A DNA stretch of 64,000 nucleotides from Bacteroidota bacterium (GCA_947448725.1 CANFOM010000003.1:62001-126000), one strand, 5' to 3'. Counted from the first letter of the stretch, positions 16,594 through 26,333 are shown. Translations and numbers: made by a program. Notes: generated by a model not told the origin, from the sequence alone.

Positions 16594-18660
16594 TTATAAT
16601 TTTTTTCCTATTAAGTAATGGTAGGTTTCTACCTGAGATTTATATGTTTTTCTTCTAGCGGAAGGTACATAATTATTGTTTAAATGCTCATCTAAAATCC
16701 TGGCTTTATTATTGTCTTTTAGCTGAATATTAATGATGTCGATCAGTTCTATTTTTAATCGGGGATCTAAGATAGGGGTAGCTACTTCAATTCGGTGATC
16801 TAAGTTTCTAACCATCCAATCGGCGCTTGAAATAAATACCTTTTCGTTTCCTTTATTGTGGAAAATCAATACCCTTGCATGTTCGAGGTATTGGTCTACA
16901 ATACTGATAGCATTTAATTTAGCGTTCAATTTTTCGGTTTCTTTCTTTAAAGTAAGAATACCTCTAATAATTAAATGAACCTCTACGCCAGCTTTTAAAG
17001 CTTTGTATAAATGGTCAATCAGCAAATGGTCACTTAGAGAGTTTAATTTTACTATAATTTTAGCGGGCTTGCCAAGTTTAGCAAATTTAATTTCATTATT
17101 GATTAATTGAATAATGGTATTGCGCATGTTAATGGGAGAAATTAACAAATTGCGAGTTTTGCCAATGGGCTTATCGCCCATTTGCCAGGTTTCCAAATAA
17201 GTAAATACTTTATTTACTTCCATTAACAAAGGTCTAGAAGCAGTCAATAAGCAATGATCGGCATAAATCTTGGCTGTTTTTTCATTTAAATTCCCAGTGC
17301 TTATAAATCCATATTGCACTAGTTTATTATCAATTCTTTTTTGAATGATGCAAATTTTGGCATGTACCTTCACATTCGGGATACCTACCAAAACCTTAAC
17401 GCCTTCTTCTTCCATGGCTGTTTTCCATTCTAAATTGGCTTCTTCATCAAAACGAGCTTTAAGCTCTAAAAATACAATCACTTTTTTACCATTTCTAGCT
17501 GCGTTAATTAAGGCATTAATAACTTTAGAATTACTCGCTAAACGGTAAGCAGTGATTTTTATGGAAATAACATTATCGTCCATAGCTGCTTCTCTGAGCA
17601 TATCAATAACAGGGTCGAAACTATGGTAGGGAAAATGTAGCAGAATGTCTCTTTGAAGAACTACTTCAGAAACCTGATGGTTTTTCTTAAAGGCAGGATG
17701 AGTAAATGGTTTAGGCCTATCCTGTTTTTCCACTAACACATCAGGGAAATCCATGAAGTGCCTAAAATTATGAATATGGCCTCCTGGTATAATACTACTT
17801 TTTCTTGTAAGGTGTAATTTTTGGATTAAGAAGTCAAGTAGTTCAGCATTCATATCTTTATCATATACAAATCGAACAGGCTTTCCTTTTCTTCTATTTT
17901 TTATACCTTTTGAAATTTTCTCCACAAAATTAATCCCTACTTCTTGATCTAAATCAATTTCTGCATCCTTTGTAATTTTAAATACATTGGCGTCAAATTG
18001 ATTAAATTTAAAATGCGAAAAAATAACAGGCAAATTAAATTTAATAATATCCTCTAATAATATAATCGATTTTGTGCCTGGGCTAGAAGGCAGGATAATA
18101 AAGCGGCCAATGGATTTAGAAGGAATTTCAATTAAAGAAAACTTTTCATGATAAGCATCTTGCTTATTTCTCATCACAATGGCTAAGTATAAACTCTTAT
18201 CTCTTAAGTAAGGCAGATCAGGTAAATTTTCAATCATCAATGGAATAATATATGGCCGAACCACATTGTCAAAATATTCACGAACAAATAACTTTTGTTC
18301 GTTGTTTAATTTACGATCATTGATAATTAAAATCTTTCTTTTAATTAATTCTCTATTAATATTACTCCAAATACGGTTGAATTCACTTTGTTGTTTTAAA
18401 ACCACTTTTTGAATCTCATCTAAAATTGTTTGAGGAGAATCGATGATATCAATATTTAAGCTTTTCTTTTTTTCAATGAGTTCGACCATGCGCTTTAGGG
18501 TAGCTACCCTAACTCTAAAAAATTCATCTAAATTGTTGGAGAAAATGCCTAAAAATCTAATTCTATCTTTTAAGGTAACCGATTTATCATTGGCTTCTTG
18601 TAAAACTCGGGCATTAAAGCTAAGCCAGCTGATATCTCTTGGTATATAATTATTCTTCAT
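16594..18660 (-). CDS. ppk1: Polyphosphate kinase 1
   Basis: Polymerises the gamma-phosphate of ATP into polyphosphate at the membrane. The protein has the full 688-residue length. The N-terminal domain starts YIPRDISWLSFNARVLQEA. The phosphohistidine is H433 in PNVKVHAKICII (HxK), and the second HxK-like site is LIFHNKG near residue 590. The operon continues into ppx after 3 bases, placing synthesis and degradation in one transcript. The divergent LpxH-like gene starts about 130 bases away. Confidence 0.96.
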   Translation of the reverse strand: MKNNYIPRDISWLSFNARVLQEANDKSVTLKDRIRFLGIFSNNLDEFFRVRVATLKRMVELIEKKKSLNIDIIDSPQTILDEIQKVVLKQQSEFNRIWSNINRELIKRKILIINDRKLNNEQKLFVREYFDNVVRPYIIPLMIENLPDLPYLRDKSLYLAIVMRNKQDAYHEKFSLIEIPSKSIGRFIILPSSPGTKSIILLEDIIKFNLPVIFSHFKFNQFDANVFKITKDAEIDLDQEVGINFVEKISKGIKNRRKGKPVRFVYDKDMNAELLDFLIQKLHLTRKSSIIPGGHIHNFRHFMDFPDVLVEKQDRPKPFTHPAFKKNHQVSEVVLQRDILLHFPYHSFDPVIDMLREAAMDDNVISIKITAYRLASNSKVINALINAARNGKKVIVFLELKARFDEEANLEWKTAMEEEGVKVLVGIPNVKVHAKICIIQKRIDNKLVQYGFISTGNLNEKTAKIYADHCLLTASRPLLMEVNKVFTYLETWQMGDKPIGKTRNLLISPINMRNTIIQLINNEIKFAKLGKPAKIIVKLNSLSDHLLIDHLYKALKAGVEVHLIIRGILTLKKETEKLNAKLNAISIVDQYLEHARVLIFHNKGNEKVFISSADWMVRNLDHRIEVATPILDPRLKIELIDIINIQLKDNNKARILDEHLNNNYVPSARRKTYKSQVETYHYLIGKKL

Positions 18661-18794
18661 GGAGTTTAAAATTCACTGTAAAATTACATTAATTGAATTA
18701 AGTAATATTCTAGTCACAATTTATTAATGTTAAGTTAATAATGTGGATATATTCAAGTTATCTACATATGCGTTATTTACACAAAATACTAGCC

Positions 18795-19637
18795 ATGGAC
18801 AAGAGACCAATGGAAATATGCATCATCAGCGACTTACATTTAGGCACTTTTGGTTGCCAAGCAAAAGAAGCGTTGAACTATTTAAAAAGCATTAAGCCTA
18901 AAACACTCATTTTAAATGGAGATATTATAGACATCTGGCAATTTAACAAACGTTATTTTCCAGCCAGCCATATGGCAGTTATCAAACAAATCTTTAGTAT
19001 GGCCAGCAAGGAAACTAAAGTAATTTATATCACAGGAAATCATGACGAAGCTTTGCGTAAATATGCCGATTTTGAAATGGGCAATATTCAATTAACGGAT
19101 AAAATTGTATTTGAAATAAATGGAGAAAAAAACTGGGTATTCCATGGTGACGTGTTTGATAGAACTACCAAAGGTGGCGCTAAGTTTATTGCAAAATTAG
19201 GTGGATACGGTTATGATCTTTTAATTCTTATTAATAGCGTTATTAATTGGGGCATGAAACTCATGGGCAAAGAAAAAATGAGCTTTAGCAAAAATGTTAA
19301 AAATGGTGTAAAAAAAGCAGTGTCTTGGATTAATAATTTCGAACAAATTGCAGCCGAATTGGCTATCGAGAACCAATACCAATATGTAATATGTGGGCAT
19401 ATTCATCAACCACAGCATCGTGTTATTACCACTGATAAGGGAAGCGTCACTTATTTAAATAGTGGAGATTGGATTGAAAATTTAACTTCTTTGGAATATT
19501 ATGACAATGCTTGGAAATTATATCATTATGATCCTAAGCAATTTCAAAATGAAGTGGTAAGCAAGAATAAAATAATTAATTTGAAGGAAGAGTTAAGCGT
19601 ATTAACCAAAGAGGTTGCTTTTCAGGTTTCCATGTAA
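18795..19637 (+). CDS. LpxH-like UDP-2,3-diacylglucosamine diphosphatase / metallophosphoesterase
   Basis: Calcineurin-like motifs in order: ISDLHLG, NGDIIDIW, TGNHDE, HGDVFD and GHIHQP. The layout and length (280 residues from the chosen start) fit LpxH-related enzymes that cut UDP-2,3-diacylglucosamine to lipid X in lipid A synthesis. The frame extends to 18741, but that start overlaps an AT-rich inverted repeat, and the extra 18 residues look non-conserved. ATG at 18795 (MDKRPMEICIISD) is preferred. A glycosyltransferase gene follows 9 bases later, which supports an envelope-lipid role. Confidence 0.8.
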   Translation: MDKRPMEICIISDLHLGTFGCQAKEALNYLKSIKPKTLILNGDIIDIWQFNKRYFPASHMAVIKQIFSMASKETKVIYITGNHDEALRKYADFEMGNIQLTDKIVFEINGEKNWVFHGDVFDRTTKGGAKFIAKLGGYGYDLLILINSVINWGMKLMGKEKMSFSKNVKNGVKKAVSWINNFEQIAAELAIENQYQYVICGHIHQPQHRVITTDKGSVTYLNSGDWIENLTSLEYYDNAWKLYHYDPKQFQNEVVSKNKIINLKEELSVLTKEVAFQVSM

Positions 19638-19646
19638 AATTTATCA

Positions 19647-20642
19647 ATGAAAATATTTTACGCCATACAAGGAACAGGGAATGGTCATTTAAGTAGGGCG
19701 GAGCAATTGTACCCTTATTTAAAAAAGTATGGGGAGGTTGATTTTTTTTTAAGTGGGTCTAATGCACAATTAAATACATCATTACCCATTAAGTACAAAA
19801 GCAAAGGAGTTAGTTTGCATTATAAGAATACGGGAGGGATGGATTATGGTAAAATTACTAAATCGCTGGGTTTTAGTATTTACCAAGAAGCAAAAGCTTT
19901 ACCTGTTGAAAACTATGACCTTGTGATTAATGATTTTGAATTTATTACCTCCCTAGCTTGTAATTTTAAAAAGAAAAAAAGCATTCAATTTGGCCATCAA
20001 GCAAGTTTCCAAAGTAAGTTAACGCCTAGGTCCACCTCATTTAACCCCATTGGAAATCTGGTCTTGGATAAATTTGTAAAAAGTACTAATTACTTAGGCT
20101 TGCATTTTGAATCTTATGATAAAAACATTTACAATCCAATTATAAAAGACGAAGTAGTACAAGCCGATATAATGGATGACGGGCACATTTCGGTGTATTT
20201 GCCTCAATATTCAGTAGCTATTTTATCTCCTTATTTATTAGCCAATCCTTTATTTCACTTTGAAGTTTTTACAAAAGAAGTGAGTCAGGTTACCAATAAT
20301 AAAAACATTACTTTTTATCCCATTGACAATAAAGTTTTTACTAGTAGCTTAATTAGATGCCATGGAATTATAACAGCAGGAGGCTTTGAAACCCCCGCAG
20401 AAGCCATGTATTTAAATAAGAAGTTGCTGTCTATTCCCATTTTAAATCATTTTGAACAAGAATGTAATGGAGCTGCTATGAAAAATTTAGGGGTAAAAGT
20501 GATTAAAAAAATTGATTCAAATTTTGACCAAATATTTAAAGAATGGGTAGCATCGGAAAATAAAGTTCAATTTAAATTAACTCATTCTACCGAAGCTATT
20601 GTGGATATTTTAATGCAAAATATTCCTACCGATCATAATTAA
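19647..20642 (+). CDS. GT-B fold glycosyltransferase, family-28-like
   Basis: A 331-residue cytoplasmic or membrane-associated enzyme. It begins MKIFYAIQGTGNGHLSRAEQL, the glycine-rich N-terminal loop seen in MurG/MGDG-synthase-like transferases. Its C-terminal half has GIITAGGFETPAEAMYLNKKLLSIPI, the donor-nucleotide loop. It is separated by 9 bases from the LpxH-like gene. A lipid or lipid A-associated acceptor is plausible but not shown; the sugar is unknown. Confidence 0.8.
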   Translation: MKIFYAIQGTGNGHLSRAEQLYPYLKKYGEVDFFLSGSNAQLNTSLPIKYKSKGVSLHYKNTGGMDYGKITKSLGFSIYQEAKALPVENYDLVINDFEFITSLACNFKKKKSIQFGHQASFQSKLTPRSTSFNPIGNLVLDKFVKSTNYLGLHFESYDKNIYNPIIKDEVVQADIMDDGHISVYLPQYSVAILSPYLLANPLFHFEVFTKEVSQVTNNKNITFYPIDNKVFTSSLIRCHGIITAGGFETPAEAMYLNKKLLSIPILNHFEQECNGAAMKNLGVKVIKKIDSNFDQIFKEWVASENKVQFKLTHSTEAIVDILMQNIPTDHN

Positions 20643-20684
20643 TTTCAACAACACCTTACAACTAATAAATTAACAATTGCCATC

Positions 20685-21032
20685 ATGTATTTAATACAAG
20701 ACCAAAATAAAGAAACCTTAGCCTATATTCAAAATATGATGATATTGGATACTACCCAAGAGCATGTTATTGGCATCTTAATTGGCGATTGCTTTTTTGG
20801 GAAAAATAATAAAGTAGTGGGTAAGATATTTAATAAAACTGCTTATTTATTAAATGGAGAGATGGTTGGCAAAGTAGAATTAGATAAAAAATATAAAAAT
20901 ACAGCCATTAAAAAAAGTTTGATGTCTCAAGCATGGGAAATTTTAATGCATGTAACTGAACATACTGGTGCTTGGATAGTAGAAACAAAAAAATGGAGCA
21001 AAACCGGTTTAGCCAAAAATTTAGAAGCTTAA
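20685..21032 (+). CDS. Small unknown protein, possibly beta-flower-like
   Basis: A 115-residue protein I do not recognise with certainty. It is built from short beta-type units of the form KVVGKIFNKTAYLLNGEMVGKVE, which resemble the repeated hairpins of the 4-fold beta flower fold, then a charged C-terminus ending TKKWSKTGLAKNLEA. There is no signal peptide and no membrane segment. It follows the glycosyltransferase by 42 bases and ends at a strong bidirectional terminator, so it is probably the last gene of that operon. Confidence 0.6.
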   Translation: MYLIQDQNKETLAYIQNMMILDTTQEHVIGILIGDCFFGKNNKVVGKIFNKTAYLLNGEMVGKVELDKKYKNTAIKKSLMSQAWEILMHVTEHTGAWIVETKKWSKTGLAKNLEA

Positions 21033-21047
21033 AAAATTTGTAGTACA

Positions 21048-21084
21048 AAAAAGCCATTGTAGAATTTTTCTACAATGGCTTTTT
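21048..21084. terminator. Bidirectional intrinsic terminator
   Basis: A perfect 17-base-pair inverted repeat with arms at 21048-21064 and 21068-21084 and a 3-base loop. The GC-containing core is GCCATTGTAGAA. It carries an A-run on the left and a T-run on the right, so it can stop transcription from both the small unknown gene (plus) and the serine hydrolase gene (minus). Confidence 0.92.
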
Positions 21085-21100
21085 AATTACAGGGCAATGA

Positions 21101-22378
21101 TTATTTTAATTCACTACCATAAATAATGCGCTCAATTTTTCCAGTCAAGTCTCCGTGTGAATTGGGCGTATGTTGAGTCATAATAAGCACAATTAAATTG
21201 TCTTTAGGATCGGCCCAATACGTGGTGCCGTAGTAACCTCCCCAGGTGAATGAACCTTTATTTCTTGGGTTTAAATTAGCCGATTTTTCAGAGGTAATTC
21301 CAAATCCTAATCCAAAATTATCTCTATCATTTTGTGGGCTAACCATAATAGCAGCAGTGCGTGGGGCAATAATTTGTTTGCCATTGTATTTACCGCCATT
21401 CAATATCATTTGTAAAAATATTGCATAATCATAAGCTGTAGATGACAATCCAGCTCCTCCTGAAAAATATGTTTTTGGAACCAAAGGATAGTTGGGGTTT
21501 ATATTTCTGAAAGTGGGTGACCATTCTATAATTTGATTGGCTTCATTTTCGGTATACACTGTAGGTAGGCGATCTGCTTTGGAAGCAGGCACATTAAAAT
21601 AAGTATCCTTCATACCTAAGGGGTCAAAAATATTTTTTTGAAAATATTTTTCCAATGTTGTGCCGCTAACAATTTCGACAATACATCCTAGTAAGTCGGT
21701 ATTTAAGCCATAGGTAAACTTTTCACCTGGTTGATGTCCAAGTGGCAAACTGCCTAGTTTTGTCATTTTTTCTAATAAACTTTCTTTGAATTCTCCCAAA
21801 CCAGAAGGCACACCTGCTTTTGTATAAATAGCGTTCATATTATCAGAGCCAATGTCTGTATAATCAATTCCAGAATTATGGGTGAGTAAATCACGAATGG
21901 TTATTTCGCGTTTTGCAGGGATGGTCGTATAAGTAGAATCGTTGGTATTTAAATGATCCAATACTTTTGGATTTTTAAAAGTTGAAATAAAATCAGAAAC
22001 TTTTTGGTCCAAACCAATTTTGCCTTGCTCCACCAATTGCAACACTGCTAAACTAGTGATGGCTTTGGTTTGACTCATGATACGGTAAATGGCATTGGCA
22101 GGCATTGGTTTTTTACTTGCTTCATTGGCATAGCCTAATCCTTTGTAATAAACTACTTTATTGTCTTTTACAATAATGACACTTGTGCCTATTAGCCAAT
22201 GATTGGCAACGTACTTATTTGCTTCTGCTTCTATTTGTGCTAATTTTTTATAATCAAAATGAGCGCTCTTAGTTACTTCACTCAAAAGTACTTGACTGTA
22301 GGTGGTCGTTGAAAAAACTAAAACAATGGCTAAGGCTAGTATTCGTTGTTTTAATCTTGAATCGAAATAATTTTTCAT
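21101..22378 (-). CDS. Exported serine hydrolase, class C beta-lactamase / esterase family
   Basis: Has an N-terminal export signal of about 30 residues and the SxxK nucleophile motif SQTK (S102, K105), followed by a YGLN motif in the YxN position. Members act as esterases, D-amino acid peptidases or penicillin-binding-like enzymes; a true beta-lactamase role should not be assumed. The gene is 54 bases downstream of the exported amidohydrolase gene on the same strand, so the two may be cotranscribed. It ends at the bidirectional terminator. Confidence 0.88.
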   Translation of the reverse strand: MKNYFDSRLKQRILALAIVLVFSTTTYSQVLLSEVTKSAHFDYKKLAQIEAEANKYVANHWLIGTSVIIVKDNKVVYYKGLGYANEASKKPMPANAIYRIMSQTKAITSLAVLQLVEQGKIGLDQKVSDFISTFKNPKVLDHLNTNDSTYTTIPAKREITIRDLLTHNSGIDYTDIGSDNMNAIYTKAGVPSGLGEFKESLLEKMTKLGSLPLGHQPGEKFTYGLNTDLLGCIVEIVSGTTLEKYFQKNIFDPLGMKDTYFNVPASKADRLPTVYTENEANQIIEWSPTFRNINPNYPLVPKTYFSGGAGLSSTAYDYAIFLQMILNGGKYNGKQIIAPRTAAIMVSPQNDRDNFGLGFGITSEKSANLNPRNKGSFTWGGYYGTTYWADPKDNLIVLIMTQHTPNSHGDLTGKIERIIYGSELK

Positions 22379-22432
22379 CTTTGTAATTTTTATTGGTTTT
22401 AAATTTTATTAATTTTTTTAGCTGTGCCTAAT

Positions 22433-23725
22433 TTATAATTTATCATTTTTTACAACCTTGCCTCCAATCATTACAAATTTTACTTTCTCCAATTCGGTAA
22501 TGTCTTTTAAGGGGTCTCCTTTTACTGCAATCATATCTGCAAATTTTCCAATTTCAATGGATCCTATTTCACTTTCTTTTTGTAACAATTGCGCATTTAC
22601 AATTGTACCAGCCTGTATGGCTTGCATGGGAGTCATTCCAATTTTAATCAACTCTCCAAATTCTCGTGCCGAATAATTAGCAGGCCAACCAATATAATCG
22701 GTACCCACGCCAATTTTTAATCCTTTTTTTACCCCTAAGCGTAATTTTTCATACATGCCCGCTCTTGAGTCATTGGCTAGTGCAATGGCTTTGGCTAGCG
22801 CTTTACTGTCTGCTAATTTTTCTTTAAAATATAAATCAATAGTGAGGGTTGGAATTAGGTAAGTGCCATGTTGTACCATTAAATCAATCGCTTCCTCATC
22901 CATATAGGAACCGTGTTCAATACTTCTAACACCCGCTTTTACAGCTTGCTTGATACCTTCGGTGGCATGCGCATGTGCCATTACAGGAACATCTCTTCTT
23001 CCTGCTTCTTCCACCGCCATCTTTAATTCTTCTGGACTAAAATGGACATTTTGTGGATTATCTCCAGTGGTCATAAAAGCGCCGGTCACTAAAATTTTTA
23101 TCCAATCACTTCCATTTTTTATTTCAGTTCTTACCGCTTTTCTCACTTCTTCAGGACCATCTACAATTAATCCATCGGGAATTATTTTTTGTTCATAAGA
23201 TATAAAATTAATATCCCCTCCGCCACCAGTTACAGATAAATAATGTCCTGCGCCATAAATATGCGGACCTACAAAAACTCCTTTATTGATGGCATTTCTA
23301 ATTTCTAAATTGGCGTAACCCACTTCTTCGTCACCTGCTACACGCAAGGCAGTCCATCCTGCTGAAAGCAATTCCTGCACTGCTTTTAAGCCGGTTAAGG
23401 TTTTAGCCGAGGAGCTCGCACGTAAATGTCCTACTTGATAATCATCAGAACTATTATCAGGATGTACATGGGCGTCAATGAGTCCAGGCAATAGAGTGTA
23501 GTCGCCTAAATCAATGATGGTGTATTCTTTACCGTATTTACTAGCGTTTTCTTTTTTGTCAATGGCGATAATTTTATTGTCATTGATAACAATGGCAGGG
23601 CTGGTAATTACTTTTCCTGTACCATCGATTAAATTTTTTGCTAGCACAATGGTTTTTTGACTAAAAACATTTAGGCTTACTATTAATAAGACACAAATAC
23701 TAAAAACTTTTTTCATACTATTCAT
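22433..23725 (-). CDS. Exported metal-dependent amidohydrolase, imidazolonepropionase-like
   Basis: An amidohydrolase-superfamily TIM barrel. The first metal motif is DAHVHPD, the carboxylated-Lys region is GSDWIKILVTGAF, and later metal sites are VMAHAHA, SIEHGSYMD and GTDYIGW. An export signal (MKKVFSICVLLIVSLNVFSQ) is preceded by an alternative ATG three codons earlier. Related enzymes include secreted prolidase-like and Xaa-Pro peptidases as well as imidazolonepropionase homologues; the export signal favours a peptide or amide scavenging role. It precedes the serine hydrolase gene. Confidence 0.88.
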   Translation of the reverse strand: MNSMKKVFSICVLLIVSLNVFSQKTIVLAKNLIDGTGKVITSPAIVINDNKIIAIDKKENASKYGKEYTIIDLGDYTLLPGLIDAHVHPDNSSDDYQVGHLRASSSAKTLTGLKAVQELLSAGWTALRVAGDEEVGYANLEIRNAINKGVFVGPHIYGAGHYLSVTGGGGDINFISYEQKIIPDGLIVDGPEEVRKAVRTEIKNGSDWIKILVTGAFMTTGDNPQNVHFSPEELKMAVEEAGRRDVPVMAHAHATEGIKQAVKAGVRSIEHGSYMDEEAIDLMVQHGTYLIPTLTIDLYFKEKLADSKALAKAIALANDSRAGMYEKLRLGVKKGLKIGVGTDYIGWPANYSAREFGELIKIGMTPMQAIQAGTIVNAQLLQKESEIGSIEIGKFADMIAVKGDPLKDITELEKVKFVMIGGKVVKNDKL

Positions 23726-23837
23726 TTTTTCACTTCCTCAATTTAAATAAAAAATTAAGCATCTGCTATTTTGTGTTGCTAACTTTATTATATTTAAAGT
23801 ACGGAAAAAATAGGAACATTATTAAAAATTACATTTT

Positions 23838-24680
23838 ATGTCAAAACCTTATTTATCGGAAGAACAATTAGAAAACTATCAAAAAGACGGATATGTGATT
23901 GTAAAGAATTTTTGTTCAAAACAGGAAGTAAATAAATTGTATTCCACTGCTTTACAAGACAATGCGATGGCCAATAATGCACTTGATTTAAATGATCAGA
24001 CGGGCAAAAAAACAAAGCTTTCCTTGTGGTTTACGCCGGGCAATGATGTTTTTGGCTATTTAACCAGAAGTGAAAGAATGGTCAATGCAGTTGGTCAGTT
24101 ATTAGATAATAAGTCGGCTGTTTGTCATTTTCACTCTAAACTCATGCAAAAAGAACCTAAAGTGGGTGGGGCTTGGGAATGGCATCAGGATTATGGGTAT
24201 TGGTATAAAAATCAGTTCATGTTCCCTGATCAATTAATAAGTGTAATGGTGGCTTTGACTGCTGCCAATAAACAAAATGGTTGTATTCAAGTAATCAAAG
24301 GGTCGCATAAAATGGGTCGTGTCAATCATGGATTTGCGGGCGAACAAGTAGGTGCGGACCAGGTTATGGTAGATAATGCATTGAAAACCATGGATTTAGT
24401 ATATGTAGAGATTGAGCCAGGGGATGCGCTTTTTTTTCATAGTAACATTTTACACCGTTCAGAAGCTAATTTATCGGATAGTCCCAGATGGTCCATAATT
24501 TCCTGCTATAGTACTCAATCTAATTTAGCGTACAATGAGACTACAAACTCTTGGCATACACCCATTGAAACAGTCCCAGATGAGGCTTTATTGAACTGGG
24601 AATCTAGTTCACTTTCCGGGGCCGATTTTTTGAAAAAAGAAAATGATCCTGCATTGAAAGAAACGGGCTGGGAAAAGTAG
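23838..24680 (+). CDS. Phytanoyl-CoA dioxygenase (PhyH) family Fe(II)/2-oxoglutarate oxygenase
   Basis: A 280-residue cytoplasmic oxygenase. The iron-binding facial triad is visible as H116 and D118 in EWHQDYGYWY and the distal His H206 in ILHRSEAN, with R217 in position to bind 2-oxoglutarate. The N-terminal FLSEEQLENYQKDGY-like helix is typical of PhyH. The substrate is unknown; the family hydroxylates many small molecules. It is divergent from the amidohydrolase gene and precedes the xylose genes, from which it is separated by 122 bases. Confidence 0.85.
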   Translation: MSKPYLSEEQLENYQKDGYVIVKNFCSKQEVNKLYSTALQDNAMANNALDLNDQTGKKTKLSLWFTPGNDVFGYLTRSERMVNAVGQLLDNKSAVCHFHSKLMQKEPKVGGAWEWHQDYGYWYKNQFMFPDQLISVMVALTAANKQNGCIQVIKGSHKMGRVNHGFAGEQVGADQVMVDNALKTMDLVYVEIEPGDALFFHSNILHRSEANLSDSPRWSIISCYSTQSNLAYNETTNSWHTPIETVPDEALLNWESSSLSGADFLKKENDPALKETGWEK

Positions 24681-24758
24681 TAAAATAATCCCTTTTAAGG
24701 GTTAATTTTTTTTAATTACTACTAATATATTTCTTAGTTTTATACGCTACAAAATTGA

Positions 24759-24783
24759 AAATAAATGGCTTAGCTATTTATTT
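24759..24783. promoter_or_regulatory. Candidate operator inverted repeat before xylB
   Basis: Arms of 11 bases, AAATAAATGGC and GCTATTTATTT, with a TTA spacer and one mismatch. It ends 19 bases before the xylB ATG and may be a repressor site or an mRNA hairpin. AT richness makes chance possible. Confidence 0.4.
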
Positions 24784-24802
24784 ATAAAATGTATAATATA
24801 TT

Positions 24803-26305
24803 ATGTATTTATTAGGAATTGATATAGGCACTTCTTTTATTAAATTGTCTTTAGTAGATGCTGCTACTCAAAAAAGCATCGTAACGGTACAATATCCAGA
24901 CACCGAAAATGCCATTATTTCAAAACAAACTGGTTGGGCAGAACAATCGCCAAATACTTGGTGGGAGCAAGTGCAACAAGGTGCTTTAAAGCTTCATGCA
25001 GCAGCCTCAAAAATAAATGCCAATTACGATCCTCAATCTATTGCCGCTATTGGAATTGCATATCAAATGCATGGCTTGGTATTGGTAGATAAAAATCAAA
25101 AGGTTTTAAGAAATAGTATTATTTGGTGTGATAGCCGTGCAGTAGAATTTGGCAACAAAGCTTTTGATACCATTGGTCATGAAAAATGTTTGGCTCATCT
25201 ATTAAATTCTCCCGGAAATTTTACTGCAGCCAAGTTAGCTTGGGTAAAACAAAATGAGCCAGCGGTCTACCAACAAATTCATAAAATAATGTTGCCTGGT
25301 GATTTTATTGCCATGAAACTAACAGGAGACATCACTACTACTGTTTCCGCTTTGTCAGAAGGTATTTTTTGGGATTTTAAAAACAAAGAAATTTCTACAT
25401 CGGTATTGGAATATTTTGGATTTGATGCTTCTTTTTTTCCAACCATTCAAGAAGTATTTAGCCATCACGGCGCTTTACAAACATCCGTCGCCAATGCATT
25501 GCAATTAAAAGCGGGCATACCGGTAACTTATAAAGCAGGAGACCAACCCAACAATGCACTTTCTTTAAATGTATTGGCTCCAGGCGAAGTAGCTGCTACT
25601 GCTGGCACTTCAGGAGTTATTTATGGAGTGGGTGATACCTTGTCTTATGATCAACAATCTAGAGTTAATAGTTTTGCGCATGTAAATCATACTTCTGATA
25701 ACAATAGAATTGGAATGTTGTTGTGCATCAACGGAACAGGTATTTTAAATAGCTGGGTGAAAAAAATGATTGGCGTCAATTACGATTACAATCAAATGAA
25801 TCAAGCGGCTTCGGGCATTGAAGCAGGAAGCGAAGGCTTAAAAATATACCCTTTTGGAAATGGAGCAGAGCGTATTTTTGAAAATAAAATTTTAGGAGCA
25901 CAATTTTCAGGTATTGATTTAAACAAACATACTGCAGCACATATTTTTAATGCTGCACAAGAAGGTATTGCGTTTGCTTTTAGATATGGCTTAGATATTA
26001 TGCGTGAAAATAATTTACAACCCAATATTATAAGAGCGGGATATGCTAATTTATTTTTGAGCAAAGTATTTAGCAATGCATTTGTAAATGCGACCGGAGT
26101 GCCAGTGGCTTTGTATCATTCGGACGGAAGTGTGGGTGCTGCCATCGGCGCTGGAATAGGATCGGGTATTTATAAAAATGCAGCCGAAGCTTTTTCGGAT
26201 TTCAAGCCTTTACAAATTATCGAGCCAACCAAAGTAAAAGAATACGATACACTTTATTTGGACTGGAAACAACAACTAGAAAAGCAATTGCTTCATCAAC
26301 AATAA
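24803..26305 (+). CDS. xylB: Xylulokinase
   Basis: FGGY-family carbohydrate kinase of 500 residues that phosphorylates D-xylulose to xylulose 5-phosphate. The N-terminal phosphate loop is LGIDIGTSFIKLSLVD. Other signatures are AIGIAYQMHGLVLVD, the GDQPNNALSLN region and the C-terminal GSVGAAIGAGIGSG. The xylose isomerase gene follows after 28 bases, which fixes the substrate assignment. No xylose transporter or xylanase lies nearby. Confidence 0.93.
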   Translation: MYLLGIDIGTSFIKLSLVDAATQKSIVTVQYPDTENAIISKQTGWAEQSPNTWWEQVQQGALKLHAAASKINANYDPQSIAAIGIAYQMHGLVLVDKNQKVLRNSIIWCDSRAVEFGNKAFDTIGHEKCLAHLLNSPGNFTAAKLAWVKQNEPAVYQQIHKIMLPGDFIAMKLTGDITTTVSALSEGIFWDFKNKEISTSVLEYFGFDASFFPTIQEVFSHHGALQTSVANALQLKAGIPVTYKAGDQPNNALSLNVLAPGEVAATAGTSGVIYGVGDTLSYDQQSRVNSFAHVNHTSDNNRIGMLLCINGTGILNSWVKKMIGVNYDYNQMNQAASGIEAGSEGLKIYPFGNGAERIFENKILGAQFSGIDLNKHTAAHIFNAAQEGIAFAFRYGLDIMRENNLQPNIIRAGYANLFLSKVFSNAFVNATGVPVALYHSDGSVGAAIGAGIGSGIYKNAAEAFSDFKPLQIIEPTKVKEYDTLYLDWKQQLEKQLLHQQ

Positions 26306-26333
26306 AATATCAAAACAATAAAAAATAAATTAT

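Noticed and set aside
18721..18741. Perfect 7-base AT-only inverted repeat TTATTAA...TTAATAA near the LpxH-like gene
   Set aside because: All A and T; expected by chance in such DNA and not tied to a promoter.
21101..22378. Beta-lactamase as an antibiotic-resistance call
   Set aside because: The SxxK and YxN motifs occur throughout a large family of esterases and peptidases; no feature argues for drug resistance.
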